DNA of 64,000 nucleotides. Origin: Candidatus Paracaedibacteraceae bacterium. Its GTDB lineage: Bacteria; Pseudomonadota; Alphaproteobacteria; UBA6184. The notes under the pieces are model-generated. The model saw only the letters and a program-made list of their open reading frames with translations. It was not told where the DNA came from and did not search any database. The position numbers were made by a program, and so were the translations under genes. Numbering within the stretch: the stretch's first letter is position 1; the number at the start of each line of letters is the position of its first letter. This document shows, piece after piece, positions 10,601-18,900 of the stretch. The stretch is taken from contig JACKLG010000002.1 of assembly GCA_024236035.1 (NCBI GenBank), positions 62,001-126,000 on the forward strand. Reading direction: 5' to 3'.

Positions 10601-12444
10601 GATGCTTTAGCACCGCTGATTTCCAAAGTACCTTTAACTTTAAATACCCCATATGAGGAAAAATCATTCACGGTCAGGGTGGTTTTGGGAGTAGGGGCAG
10701 GGGCACCGTAAGGCGCGCCATACGGGCGGACAACGAGCGCTTGTGCTTCAGGTATAATTTCTACTTTGCCACCATTTTTAAAACGATTTACGTGTTCACA
10801 TACTAAATTTCTTACAATAATATCCCCTTCCTCGCGTTTGGGATAATAAGAGCGTGAAGTATTTTCAAACAAAGCGATACGATGGAGGTGTAATTTATCT
10901 GTTCGTAATGTTCCAGTATTCTTGACCGTCCCATAATGGACTGCGGAACCATCAGGGCTTGTAAGCTGTATAGACTTAGCAGTAATTACGGCAGCATTTT
11001 CTAAAGAAAAAGACAACCCGGCAGTACGGGGCCTTTCTGCCAAAGGATCTAAAATAAAGGTTACAGACTCTGCAGCTGCTGTGTCACCAATGCCTTGAAT
11101 AGCGCTTTTAGCTCCAGTCACTATTTTTTTGGATTGTAAGGACGCTTCGCGTACCTTTAGCTGTGCTTCCGACAATAACACAATGTGATCTGTTGCTACA
11201 ACCGTCAACCCATTAAATCGATTGCTGTCCAACTCAACTATTTTGCATTTTAAAACGGCACGATCCATTTGAGCTTGGTCTATCCATATTCTGGGCACTT
11301 GAATAAAAGCCTTGCCCGCAACTTTTGTCTTCCCTGACAAATAGGCTTCGGCTACAGGTGTAGCTTTAAATTGAATAACGCGAAGTTTTCTAGCCTCTTC
11401 TGTGCGGTTGTATTCTTTAATTTCATCGTTTTTTTGACGCTTGTATGCTAAAAACTCTTTATAAGGCATCCTGAATTGAGTGGAGGAAATTTCTCGACCA
11501 TTTCGAATTGAATAAGGTGAACTACTTTCTGTCAGACGCTCAGTAATCTCGTCTGTATCTTTATCAATGTATTTCGTCTTAAATTCAATATGGCGATATG
11601 TTTTGCGATTATGTGCCGCAACTTCATCTTCTCTTTGTCGCGTATATTCTTTTACCTTGCTCTCTGGTAAGCATACTTGCTTAACGCTTATTTCTGTTCC
11701 TTCTGCTGTTTTTTGACTGGATAGTCGCCGTAAAAGAGTGTAAGTAAACCATGAAGATCTAGGAGGCTCTTCTACGACGCGTTCCTCAACTAACACAGAA
11801 GGCTCTGTGTCTGCAGGCAGAGTTATGCTTAAATCGTTGCGCGTTTCTAATTTTCCTTCATTGACAATCCTACCTTTAAGAATAGTCAGGTTGTCAGTAA
11901 TCAAAGTTCCTTTGTTAACCAAAATACCTTCGTTCAAACAAAACGTACCTTCAACACTTACGTTTGCTTCTTGCATTATTGTCAATTCTTCTGCGGATAC
12001 GTTCACTCCACCTACAATTTTAGCCTTACCTACAAATTGGGCATCAGAAGAGATTATTACTAAACCTTTTTCAGTGTGCACTTGGCCTTCCAGCGAACAT
12101 AAACCCGCTTGTATTGTAACCCCCTTTTTTGCAATTAAAACTCCACAAGATATAATTATGTTTTTGTCGTCGATTTTACGGGGGGCTAATCGCCCGGTTT
12201 TTAAAGTGACAGCCTCCATTAATTCTAAACGACCTGAATTACATACCACTTCCTGCGTTACCAATGTAACGGCATTCCTTAAAACTACAGTACTAGTTTC
12301 TGAACTGTGAAACTCTTTTATTTGGACTTGAGATTCTCCTGTTTCGGCAGATATTATGGCCGCATCCGTCAGACCCATGTTGAAAATGCTTGTATTTTTT
12401 GAAACAGCTAGACGGTGCACTACAGTGTTTCCACAGTTAATCAA
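4657..12444 (-). CDS. giant filamentous-haemagglutinin-like repeat protein, main part
   Basis: An open frame of 2,595 codons; it is open further upstream, back to the A8 tract at 12706, and its first possible start (TTG at 12444) is not a convincing gene start. Hundreds of short beta-strand repeats (patterns such as VNNGTLxxxN and VxGGxLxVxGDLKA) predict a long right-handed beta-helix like FhaB-type adhesins. Between about codons 1390 and 1870 lie non-repeat segments, and the last 500 residues carry haemagglutinin-type repeats (LSAQGDIRGRG, GGSVDLTAAES) with an alpha-helical insert. No autotransporter barrel or anchor is visible at the C-terminus (MMRRLDLCNM). It is most likely the continuation of the segment at 12704-14050, making one protein of about 3,130 residues. 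The last 2.4 kb are clearly richer in GC than the rest. Confidence 0.75.
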   Translation of the reverse strand: MINCGNTVVHRLAVSKNTSIFNMGLTDAAIISAETGESQVQIKEFHSSETSTVVLRNAVTLVTQEVVCNSGRLELMEAVTLKTGRLAPRKIDDKNIIISCGVLIAKKGVTIQAGLCSLEGQVHTEKGLVIISSDAQFVGKAKIVGGVNVSAEELTIMQEANVSVEGTFCLNEGILVNKGTLITDNLTILKGRIVNEGKLETRNDLSITLPADTEPSVLVEERVVEEPPRSSWFTYTLLRRLSSQKTAEGTEISVKQVCLPESKVKEYTRQREDEVAAHNRKTYRHIEFKTKYIDKDTDEITERLTESSSPYSIRNGREISSTQFRMPYKEFLAYKRQKNDEIKEYNRTEEARKLRVIQFKATPVAEAYLSGKTKVAGKAFIQVPRIWIDQAQMDRAVLKCKIVELDSNRFNGLTVVATDHIVLLSEAQLKVREASLQSKKIVTGAKSAIQGIGDTAAAESVTFILDPLAERPRTAGLSFSLENAAVITAKSIQLTSPDGSAVHYGTVKNTGTLRTDKLHLHRIALFENTSRSYYPKREEGDIIVRNLVCEHVNRFKNGGKVEIIPEAQALVVRPYGAPYGAPAPTPKTTLTVNDFSSYGVFKVKGTLEISGAKASLARAVVDGALILRSRSTSVSNIKALALTMECSSVLISGDIKTNIVRINATQQVSVHKDAELKYPSEVILSADMVNVHGKIHVEKISATVRHFLIAAGGSVETQALNVTGQGTDPMLDNHGIIVTTMSFTPAKIRIYNRSEGTLRTGHSLSLVSPTEVLCFTNDGLLDVKGLIYFSNIPFSGAKGKIHTTDKVLISLSDRNVCVGGISAPTASITGKTVTLSGTSWQIKELSVWGEGVEVNAGANIHLRTECALCTPQAIISGSLSTPKLVIYPSTHTGKFKVTSTGRVTTQKDIVWINVDEVENDGEIKIIDPISWRGLKRIIQNGLLASQGEVVIVGDATEVLTTIVKPKGIRGTKVTLNCKRVEHLFVHTLGEVIVATTQDMNVALIEAHEITLSSAQKITVYNLIALHKITLLNAKEIVIRQKIKAGGDIALDNKGVLAFETHTGAEISSANGEVGVLRPIKKDRASGVISGKKVIWSLPPTTDPSYFAEFCTYGYDRGYGADELRVKAQTEFVVSVSFPIRLSGLPKFLRDSNLKFETSEFVSTHSMEFPHSLTLSGLTTTRFNDGYPLKVKGVLSVHVSGYHTQQICSDVDTGRGWYFDDRVDVGIGDRLTATEGDSHALALTVQPHGKVMAKDLSVSESIEVTGGRLFVMGDLKADTLINKRSGVAPSVVTVEGSARITSVFRNEWESPSIIWPALDTAKVEVGGDLTVGRAFTNKCGQVYVNGLLIVSGSTFENRCMYVEHRGLQLLLKLKVTDETFKERIDLSSPNLSLYEGPEKVIIAHPLLKRFFIKGASNLSSTNYPAHFACFDGEIKYNPAKVSNDKGDHLGFFSTAAVHFDLGDRARVTERNGSGAGWGFLFWGGWHKTIFRGYEVDYDEPVHAHKTSVVARGGLYVNGSPLSKVKSSEPSSEPYDGIRYLPSAYVVNDGILAASNVEISAPTITSGVSSSRETPLPGSGGVVRFTLESISFVLGGMYSIDPVTGAGIPSFVRGTSTALVIGKFSELSLQPSNRLAIRVGSGSGGSTSYLTSVSHRSKVAFCVKGDIDTLRQGLIRPNHMLENCSLHIAPITQEAVATFTSSVFGIIDDMETPSQVQFAWSPVMEFRLFSNFVTQTPTIIFDNSIFSTREAFLKASQALALYFNQHKDIEALPYDIRKAITLAPSYEMAVEYLEKRIAKKAVADAEEEAFVTAVTDRREDLREDPRKYPLQITADEAREVAETLNSITAVLAPIQLGGERYYQYQYFLPTRTRERLKTSATGIFGETVRINGEQLVSLKNRVYAEKDLHVTARDNTELYGELNATNGVYITTTHGNIEIGPYFSDGSWRPSVIGGKHHTVIIAEEGQVHIYPGTVLLGEKVTVQCALVLYLAPAVSTSWHTKREACGLFGLGTKTTDYQQAHYTDRIIVDNPDAAVTLNSVRDDVDISGAHLTVRSGHAFRGPVVVMAGKDIIADAVKTKLAHRSESSFIVPYHWEDGTAEAVRETRLQTIPNLVTLERALKNREVMEAVLAKLLGVADERHLRLFETHPDILALRESTLTLSAQGDIRGRGAKLAAAFVNIIAGGSVDLTAAESESETHSCGWSLDFGVLGEALVALFDTRSQAAAMKMAGAAEADHERIMAAHMGPLFTIMVDVLLGGLHDQFKEALLRAGPVSLTAGGAAQTAEKDRVTTALMAVARPFAAVLSLNVTELGMALSQLFEMEASDHDWKGAGMAVAWVNAAFQFFKMADMINAVIEHGFEKVWKEGLLDAAKGMVRVGVSFYNQYVQKKTPVKGEIQALLGLNLRADVLQLTGTDTESVVTDIQARKVHYGAVCETVSSQRVNAGASINLALTASIHGEWATDQYQRWVPTHMVSQFVRFGSMEHPVDEFIMHGGTFHARLGTGRIRKLVMVHEADTHEQGGMSAGAGFSFASGAPALSSVSMGGRGGKEAKIAGGKCVFSAPGVVIDTTEEITPEEYNRRVGVKMMRRLDLCNM

Positions 12445-12703
12445 AAGTGGCGTAAATGTTGAAATTTGAAGCCTGCTTGAAGGGGTGTAAGCTGCAAAAG
12501 AACCTTCATCGGTTACCTTGATTCTTTCGCTCGCTTTTATTTTAAGTATTCCGTCAAAAGTTATCTTTCCAGCTAATTCAATTATAGGCGCATCAAACTC
12601 CCCAGAAGAAGTATGAGTTATGCAAATATTACCTTCTAGTCTAATTCCCTCAGTGCAAGATAGTTTTACTTCTGGTGCTATACATAAACCCTCTGCCCGC
12701 TGC

Positions 12704-14050
12704 TTAAAAAAAATAACCTTTTATTTTGATAATTTGACTTGCTTCTAAGCAGCCTTTGTTTATTAGTCTAGCGACAGTCCCTTCTATTTTCCGACTTTTA
12801 ATAATCCCGGATACATGATGTAATTTTCCTATATTGGCTTGAAGGGTGTCCATTACCTCTATTTGCCCGTTATGGTTAAAACTACCCCCTTCTAATGTTA
12901 GGGATTTTGCGCCATGAACTCCGCTTAAATGGGCTTCGTTAGAAATATTTAGTTTCATGTCTCCTTTTGTAATCATTTCGCGGCTGGTTAGTGTACCGGC
13001 TATTATTTCTAGGCTATGCTCATCCATCACAATTATTTTATGGGTTTCCACTGCTTCAGCGTGTATGTGTATACCGCCAGATGCGCTTACAATAGACCCA
13101 GGATTAATGAATCTTTTGCTAATAATGTTAACTCCAGATTTGAAATATATTTCTCCAGCGTTCTTAAAAAAAGCTATTTCGCTAAGTTGAATAGGAGTTT
13201 CTCCAAAGAACTCTAGCTTTGCTAGGTCTCCTTCCTCGTTAGAGTTTATTAATTTAGTTAATCGAACATCTTTAATATGCTCTACCGAAAAGCGCCGCCG
13301 GTTTTTTAGAGATCTTGCCTGTAAGTTTAAGCATCCCGCAATAACGATATTGGCATCATTTAGCCAATCTTTTGTTAGAGATACATTAGTATCTAATGTT
13401 CGAATTTCTCCTGAGGTTTCTAGGGATTCAGCGATTATATTAAACTCTGTTGTGGCAACTTTTCCGCGCTGGACAATCTTTTTGGCTTCAATATTCAAAG
13501 TGCGAAAAATCAAATTACCCTCGAGGCAAACGTCTTGGGAAGTTTGCACAGTTAACCCACATTCTTCTGATAGACTGGATGATGTTTTTCCTGAAACGTA
13601 AATATCTTTGTTAGACGATACGTAAATATGATCAGAAGTTGATTTGGTGGCAAGGTGTATAGTTCCGTCTTCTTGAATGTCAAGATATCCTAAGTCTTCC
13701 GTTCCTTTGGTAATAGACAAACGAACCTTCCCTGCAGCTATATTTTTTGTAATAAAGCTTAATCCATCAAATTCGATAGGAGTAGGGCTTTCATGGTTTA
13801 AAGATAGTTTAAATGTATGATCTGAACAACTGGAAGAGGGAGAAGGTGGTCGAGGAGAGTTGGTTTCTAGCTTAGAAACGTATAACACTGGACCACTTGT
13901 ATCTTCTTCAAGTCGCAAATCTATTGTGTCGCCTGCTGTGGAGCTGAGCAAAGCAGCAGTAGAGCACATCAAAGCACGAATATAATATTTGCGTTTAATT
14001 TCGGTGGGTAAGTTTGTAACTTTATATATAGGAAAAAAAGAGTTTCGCAT
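12704..14050 (-). CDS. N-terminal part of the giant haemagglutinin-like protein
   Basis: A 448-codon frame that starts with an ATG at 14050 and ends at a TAA formed inside a run of eight T (minus strand). A hydrophobic stretch after a basic KRKYY segment (ALMCSTAALLSSTAG, about residues 26-40) looks like an export signal with a long N-region. From about residue 100 the sequence is made of the same beta-strand repeats as the downstream giant frame (for example LEGNLIFRTLNIEAKKI and SGEIRTLDTNV). Reading one base fewer in the T8 run joins it directly to that frame with no stop for the next 2,680 codons, so it is the first seventh of one gene rather than a separate gene. Confidence 0.7.
   Translation of the reverse strand: MRNSFFPIYKVTNLPTEIKRKYYIRALMCSTAALLSSTAGDTIDLRLEEDTSGPVLYVSKLETNSPRPPSPSSSCSDHTFKLSLNHESPTPIEFDGLSFITKNIAAGKVRLSITKGTEDLGYLDIQEDGTIHLATKSTSDHIYVSSNKDIYVSGKTSSSLSEECGLTVQTSQDVCLEGNLIFRTLNIEAKKIVQRGKVATTEFNIIAESLETSGEIRTLDTNVSLTKDWLNDANIVIAGCLNLQARSLKNRRRFSVEHIKDVRLTKLINSNEEGDLAKLEFFGETPIQLSEIAFFKNAGEIYFKSGVNIISKRFINPGSIVSASGGIHIHAEAVETHKIIVMDEHSLEIIAGTLTSREMITKGDMKLNISNEAHLSGVHGAKSLTLEGGSFNHNGQIEVMDTLQANIGKLHHVSGIIKSRKIEGTVARLINKGCLEASQIIKIKGYFF
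12706..12713 (-). other. A8/T8 tract causing the frame break in the giant gene
   Basis: Eight consecutive A on the plus strand. With eight, the minus-strand frame reads GGT TAT TTT TTT TAA (stop). With seven it reads TTT TTT AAG CAG CGG and stays open through the 259-base gap into the 2,595-codon frame. Such tracts are prone to replication slippage, transcriptional slippage and sequencing error; the sequence alone cannot tell which applies. Confidence 0.85.
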
Positions 14051-14401
14051 GATGAATCCTGTTGGCAGAAAACGAAATAAGGGCTCTAATATGAGCCGTG
14101 GTTTTAAGCTGTAATAAATGATTGGGTTTAAAAAAGGAAAATCTAAGGTAAGCTAAATATTTTTTGTGGACATAAAAAAACACATTACGTTTGCTTGCCA
14201 TAAGATACCCCAGGGTTTAGCCGTCAATAAAAATGCCAACACCAAGCTAATTCTTATGCAATTTTGTTATTATCTAGATATAGTGAGAGTTTTTTATAAG
14301 GTCAAGTAATAAAATAATGTTAAGAAATTAATTTGGTCGTGGTGAGGGATTCCCTTAAAAGTTAATAAAACTAAGAAAACTTTCCCAGTTCGTTTCTCTA
14401 G
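14051..14401. other. intergenic region, no gene seen
   Basis: AT-rich spacer between the start of the giant minus-strand gene and the decayed plus-strand gene. It probably carries the promoter of the giant gene, but no convincing -35/-10 pair was found on either strand. Confidence 0.5.
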
Positions 14402-15488
14402 TGATTTATTAATGTTTTGTCTGAGCTAACTATTGACCGTTCTCAACAGGCGCTTTCTTATAAATTGCGGGGTGACTTTAGTAATTTGCTCTTTGCCTAT
14501 AGAGTGGATATGCACAATCATAATTATATATGTAGCTTTAGTAAGGGCAATAATGGTCAGCCCGACTCTATTACGGGATGTCAATTAGATAGCAAAAAAA
14601 TCTGTATGAATCAGAGGTTGATTTTTCTGATGAAGCTGATGCTGTAATACAGTTTAGAATATGGGACCATAAATATGGTTTTAGACACCCTTCTGATTTA
14701 AGTGTTCGTATTAGCGTTAATCTCACCTAGTTAAAAAAGCAGCTTCATCCTGTTTTTAACTACTCTCCTTATCTTGGACAAGATAAGGACACCTCTCGTT
14801 TTTCAGTGCAACACCCTTTAATGCAAGGAGGGCGCTCAGCTGGCCTTCCAGATGCAGTCAAAGATAGGGTTGATAACAACTTAGAGGTTGTGGGGCAGTT
14901 GAATGTGATGTTGCATAAATTAAGGTTGTGGGAAACAACTGGCGAAAATGAGGCTGCCTGACTTTCTTCCTTGGTTCGATCTGACTTTATAACAAATCAA
15001 ATTGCGTTAACCTTAGATATCGGTTGCAATCTTGATCTTGTTAAGGGGGGTTGTTTAAATTGCTTTCCTGTTTTCAAGGTAATAGCCATGCTATTGCAGA
15101 AGGGACAACTATTCCAAGCGCTGCTCAGGTGTGGTTTTTGCGTGAGAGTTCAGGTGCTAATTATGGTTTGCACTATTACCACAATCGAACCCAAAAACTT
15201 TTATGGTCTTGTGATGGTGTATTGAAGTTATCGACACTAAATTTTCTCTCAAGCTCTGAAAGTGATACTCAGTCATGGCTATTTTCACACTTCATACAGG
15301 ATGTTTCTTACGACGCTAAAAACAAAAGGCTTTTTATTTTGTCTTATACTCATGAGCGTGATGACACGTTCTATGTCTATAGATTTGATATTGAAAACAC
15401 AACACCTTTTGGCAATGTTACGGAGTTTAGGGGATTCACTTCAAATAATGATTATCATCAGGGATCAATATCTGTAGCTAACGATTAA
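14402..15488 (+). pseudogene. decayed gene of unknown family
   Basis: Coherent protein-like sequence is spread over three frames. It begins near 14405 (FINVLSELTIDRSQQ), must change frame at an A7 run (14594-14600, eight A would restore it), meets an in-frame TAG (14728-14730) and TGA (14959-14961), and changes frame again at a G6 run (15045-15050, seven G would restore it). The last part (15051-15488) is open, with segments such as QVWFLRESSGANYGLHYY and DVSYDAKNKRLFILSYTHERD. At least four lesions make function unlikely. The family is not recognised. An upstream TGA at 14402 and the absence of a clear start suggest the 5' end is also damaged. Confidence 0.7.
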
Positions 15489-15495
15489 CACAACT

Positions 15496-15515
15496 CCCCC
15501 CGGGGGGCTTTTATT
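15496..15515 (+). terminator. GC-rich palindrome with T-rich tail
   Basis: Six C directly followed by six G (15496-15507), then CTTTTATTT, eight bases after the last stop of the decayed gene. It would fold as a short hairpin with a four-base loop and looks like a rho-independent terminator that outlived its gene. Confidence 0.6.
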
Positions 15516-15943
15516 TATAATATCAGAAGTTATCGATAAAAATATTAATATGAAGATATCCTTTGCGATATTAACCTTTGTTAATGGTTTGCTAACCGCT
15601 GATTTGTTAATTTTTCAATAAATATAATTCCTAAATTTATATCAATATCAATATGTAGACTGTTAATAGCTTTGATAATACAGGGTCTTTTTAATATTCT
15701 GAACAACTTGTTGCAAAGATGCAACGAATGAAAAAACAGGGTATACAAACCCAGGAAAACTGGTTACATTTTATAGGGTGTTAAAAAGATTTTTGGATTT
15801 TAGTTCAAAAATTAACAAAAAGAATAAAGAAAATGGAGGATTTAAGAAAAAATTCATAATTTCATTCTATAAATTCCTTTGATAGGTAAAGTGTAGAAAA
15901 ACTGCGCTTTTTATAATAAAAACAATAAAGGTAGGACAATAAC
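15516..15943 (+). promoter_or_regulatory. AT-rich leader upstream of the 2,071-residue gene
   Basis: No gene was seen here. The region holds a perfect dyad GTTGCA-AAGA-TGCAAC (15710-15725), a TATAAT hexamer at 15912-15917 without a good -35 at the right distance, and an AAAGGTAGG ribosome-binding site (15927-15935) eight bases before the ATG at 15944. A promoter is expected here, but its exact place cannot be fixed by eye. Confidence 0.4.
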
Positions 15944-18900
15944 ATGAATAAAAATAAACTTTCACGTTTCCTATTATCTGCATCCGCAGGTATCATAGCC
16001 ACATTAAGTGTAAGTGAAGTTAAAGCATTAACCCAGGCCGAAATCGCGGCTGATCAACAAGTTACTGCTATTCAAGCTGAGGCAATTAGAGTTCATACGG
16101 CTGCAGCGATAGCCCATTTTAAAGGTAAAGGACGTTCTGACTCAGAAGCGGCAAGTTTTGCTAGCTCATTAGCTTTAAGTCCTTCAGGACTTTCAGCATT
16201 AAGATCTTTAGGAGATGGTAACACAACAGAGTTATATGATCACTTTCACGACATATTGGCAGGTGGAATTGAGCTAACTCCAGAGCATTTTGATTCTTTC
16301 TTAGCTGGAATAGCAGACATACAAACATTAAAACAATTAGGTGTAGCAGATGTTCGTCAGCTTCATTCACCTGAACTTGAACGTCAGGTTGTACCTAGCG
16401 AAATTTCATCTCCTGAAGAGGCTGTGTATTTTGCTGAACAACGCAAACATGCTGGTGAATTTAAAGCAGCTGCTGAATTTTTCTTAAAAGCCAGAGAAAA
16501 AACTGCTGATACAAACACAACGTTAAGAACTGAATATGCGGAAAAAGCGCTTTTGATGTATTCTGAGCACTTTATTCACCATGTAGCACGCGTTACTTCA
16601 GTGACAGAGAAAAATGTAAGTGATGCACAAGCGTTGCTTGCTGAAGTAAAGGCATTAGCAGAAGCAACTAATACTTCGGTTGCTCTTGTAAGAGCTGCGG
16701 GCTGTGCAAAAGAATTAGGTACAGCGATCCATGATTTAGCACGGGCAAAAGCAGTAGAAAGAGCTGCTTTAGAAGCGGCTACTACCGTAGATACCGCTGC
16801 AGTAACTGCTGCGAAAACAAAAGTTGCCTCATTATATGTGGCATTGTATAACGCAGACGTTGTAGCACGCGACATGCATGAAAAGGCAGCTGACCTTCAA
16901 TCTGGTGAAAATGCTGGTGGCAAGAAAAACGATCAATTAGTTGCAGCTGCAAATTCTATGCGTTTGGCAATAGGTGCATTAGCAGATGCGATGGTTGAAT
17001 TACCAACTGCTGCGTTTTCTGGTGATATTACCGTTGCTGTTAAATTAAAAGAAGAAGCATTAGCATTCAATGCTAAATATACTGCTTTGTCAGATATGGC
17101 AGACGTTAATTCTGAAAGACAGTTAAAAGCAACCGCCGCTTCTCAGAACATTTTGTTGGCTAAGTTAAAAGCAACTTGGAATGCGCGTGCGCGTTATGCG
17201 ACTGGTTCTGCTGAATATATCGAATTAAATACTCAGTATGCTGCAATTTCTGCTGCAATGGAAACTACATTAACTACAGCAAATACGTTCTATAATAATA
17301 TTGCTGCAGCAGATCAATATTTAAGTGCGGCAGCTATTACTTCAGTTCGTTTTGCAAATGCTGAAAGACTGTATCGTTTGGTATTGGATGCTGATAACGC
17401 TGGTCTTCCGGCTGCAGTAACTGTACTAAATACATACGTTACTACGAATGGATCTATCCAAATAGTAAACGGTTTAGATACGTCATTAAAAGCGGAATTA
17501 TCTGAATCAAAAGCAGAAAAAATCCGTCACGCACGTCGTGATGCTAACAAAATGCTTGGAGCAGAACGTGCATTGGTAGCAAGAGCTATGGCGTTGCAAT
17601 TAGAAAAATTGGATGCAGCGACATTGGCAGATCGCGCTACACGTTTAGAAGCTTATTTAACAGTTGCGCGTCAAGCAAGTAATAAAACAGCTTGGGCTGC
17701 TGGTGCGAAAGCTGCGGACGTATTGTTGGCAGATGCTGCGGTTGCAGCTGCTGCTGATGATGCCTACTTAGTGAAAGTATTAGCGTTAACTGTTAAGTCA
17801 GAAGCATTGTTGAAAAATAATACTTCAGCAGATGATGCGGTTGTTGCCACTGTGGATGCGGATAACGCATTGGATGATGGATTGTTGTCCGATGCAGCTG
17901 CAGCTGCAGCACTAATTACTGATGGTGGCCGTGCGTTACGTGTGCGAGCACGCAATGAATTGCGTAAAGCATTTGAAACTGCAGTTGAATTACACAATTC
18001 AATGGCTGTAAAGCAAGGTTTGCGCACAGCGTGGGCAACTGTTGAAAATGCATACGCAATCGATGAAGTTACATTGGCAGATACAGCTTTAACCGTAAAC
18101 ACACAATTGGGTAATGGTGACTTTATTACGCAGATTCTTCTGCAGTTGGGACCAAATGCTACCGTTGCTGATGTAAAAACTGATTTGGAAGCTTGGACGG
18201 CTGGTGCTGGTGCTGCGGGTGCCGCAATTGCAGGTACATTATCTAATTACTTTGACGCATTGGTTGCGGCTGGTGGTGCTGGTGTTGATGGCGTCACATA
18301 TGCAAGTTTAGATACAGTTGAAAAATTATATAACCATTTGGTTGCTAAATTTGCTGAAATTCGTGCAGCAAGTGCTGATATTTACCAAAAATATGATGCT
18401 GCTGCAAAAGCATTTGAAAAAGCAAGAATGGCTAAAGCAGATTGGGCAGCACAAGAAGTTACAGATTTGGCGTCTGCTACGGCAGCTACGTTTGTTGCAA
18501 AACGTACAGCTGCAGCTGCAGCACATACAGAAGCTGCTGGTTATGAATTCCAACGTATGCGTGCAATGCTTGCAAACGCAGGTCGTGGTTTATTTGTAGA
18601 TGCTGCATTTGATGCATTAGATGAAGTTAATGGTATTTTGGCTGCTAATAACGGACGTTTGGCTGCGTATTATGTAAATGAAGATATTCTAACTTCATTG
18701 CATCGCAGAATGGTGAACTTAAAGGCTGCTGCGTCTGCATATAGTCAGGTGCGTCCAGCAGTTGGTGATGATGCTTTAATTGCAGCCGATGTTGCAAATA
18801 CAGATGCTCAAATTGACTTGATCGTTCATGGTGGGAATATAGGTGCGTTAGAAGTTGGTGTTGGGCTTGTAAACGTTGCCTTCCAAGGATTGGCGCAATA

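Noticed and set aside
4664..12310. Many plus-strand frames opposite the giant gene
   Set aside because: They mirror the minus-strand repeats, are rich in Ser, Thr and Pro without domains, and lack ribosome-binding sites.
12444..12444. TTG at 12444 as a true start of the giant protein
   Set aside because: The frame is open for a further 259 bases upstream and joins the signal-peptide-bearing frame if one A is removed; the TTG has no ribosome-binding site and would give no export signal.
15879..15917. TTGATA/TATAAT promoter for the 2,071-residue gene
   Set aside because: The spacer would be 27 bases, too long for a standard sigma-70 promoter.
18318..18599. Leu/Gln-rich frames inside the 2,071-residue gene
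   Set aside because: They are frame shadows of GCT/GCA-rich alanine codons; they have no starts with ribosome-binding sites.
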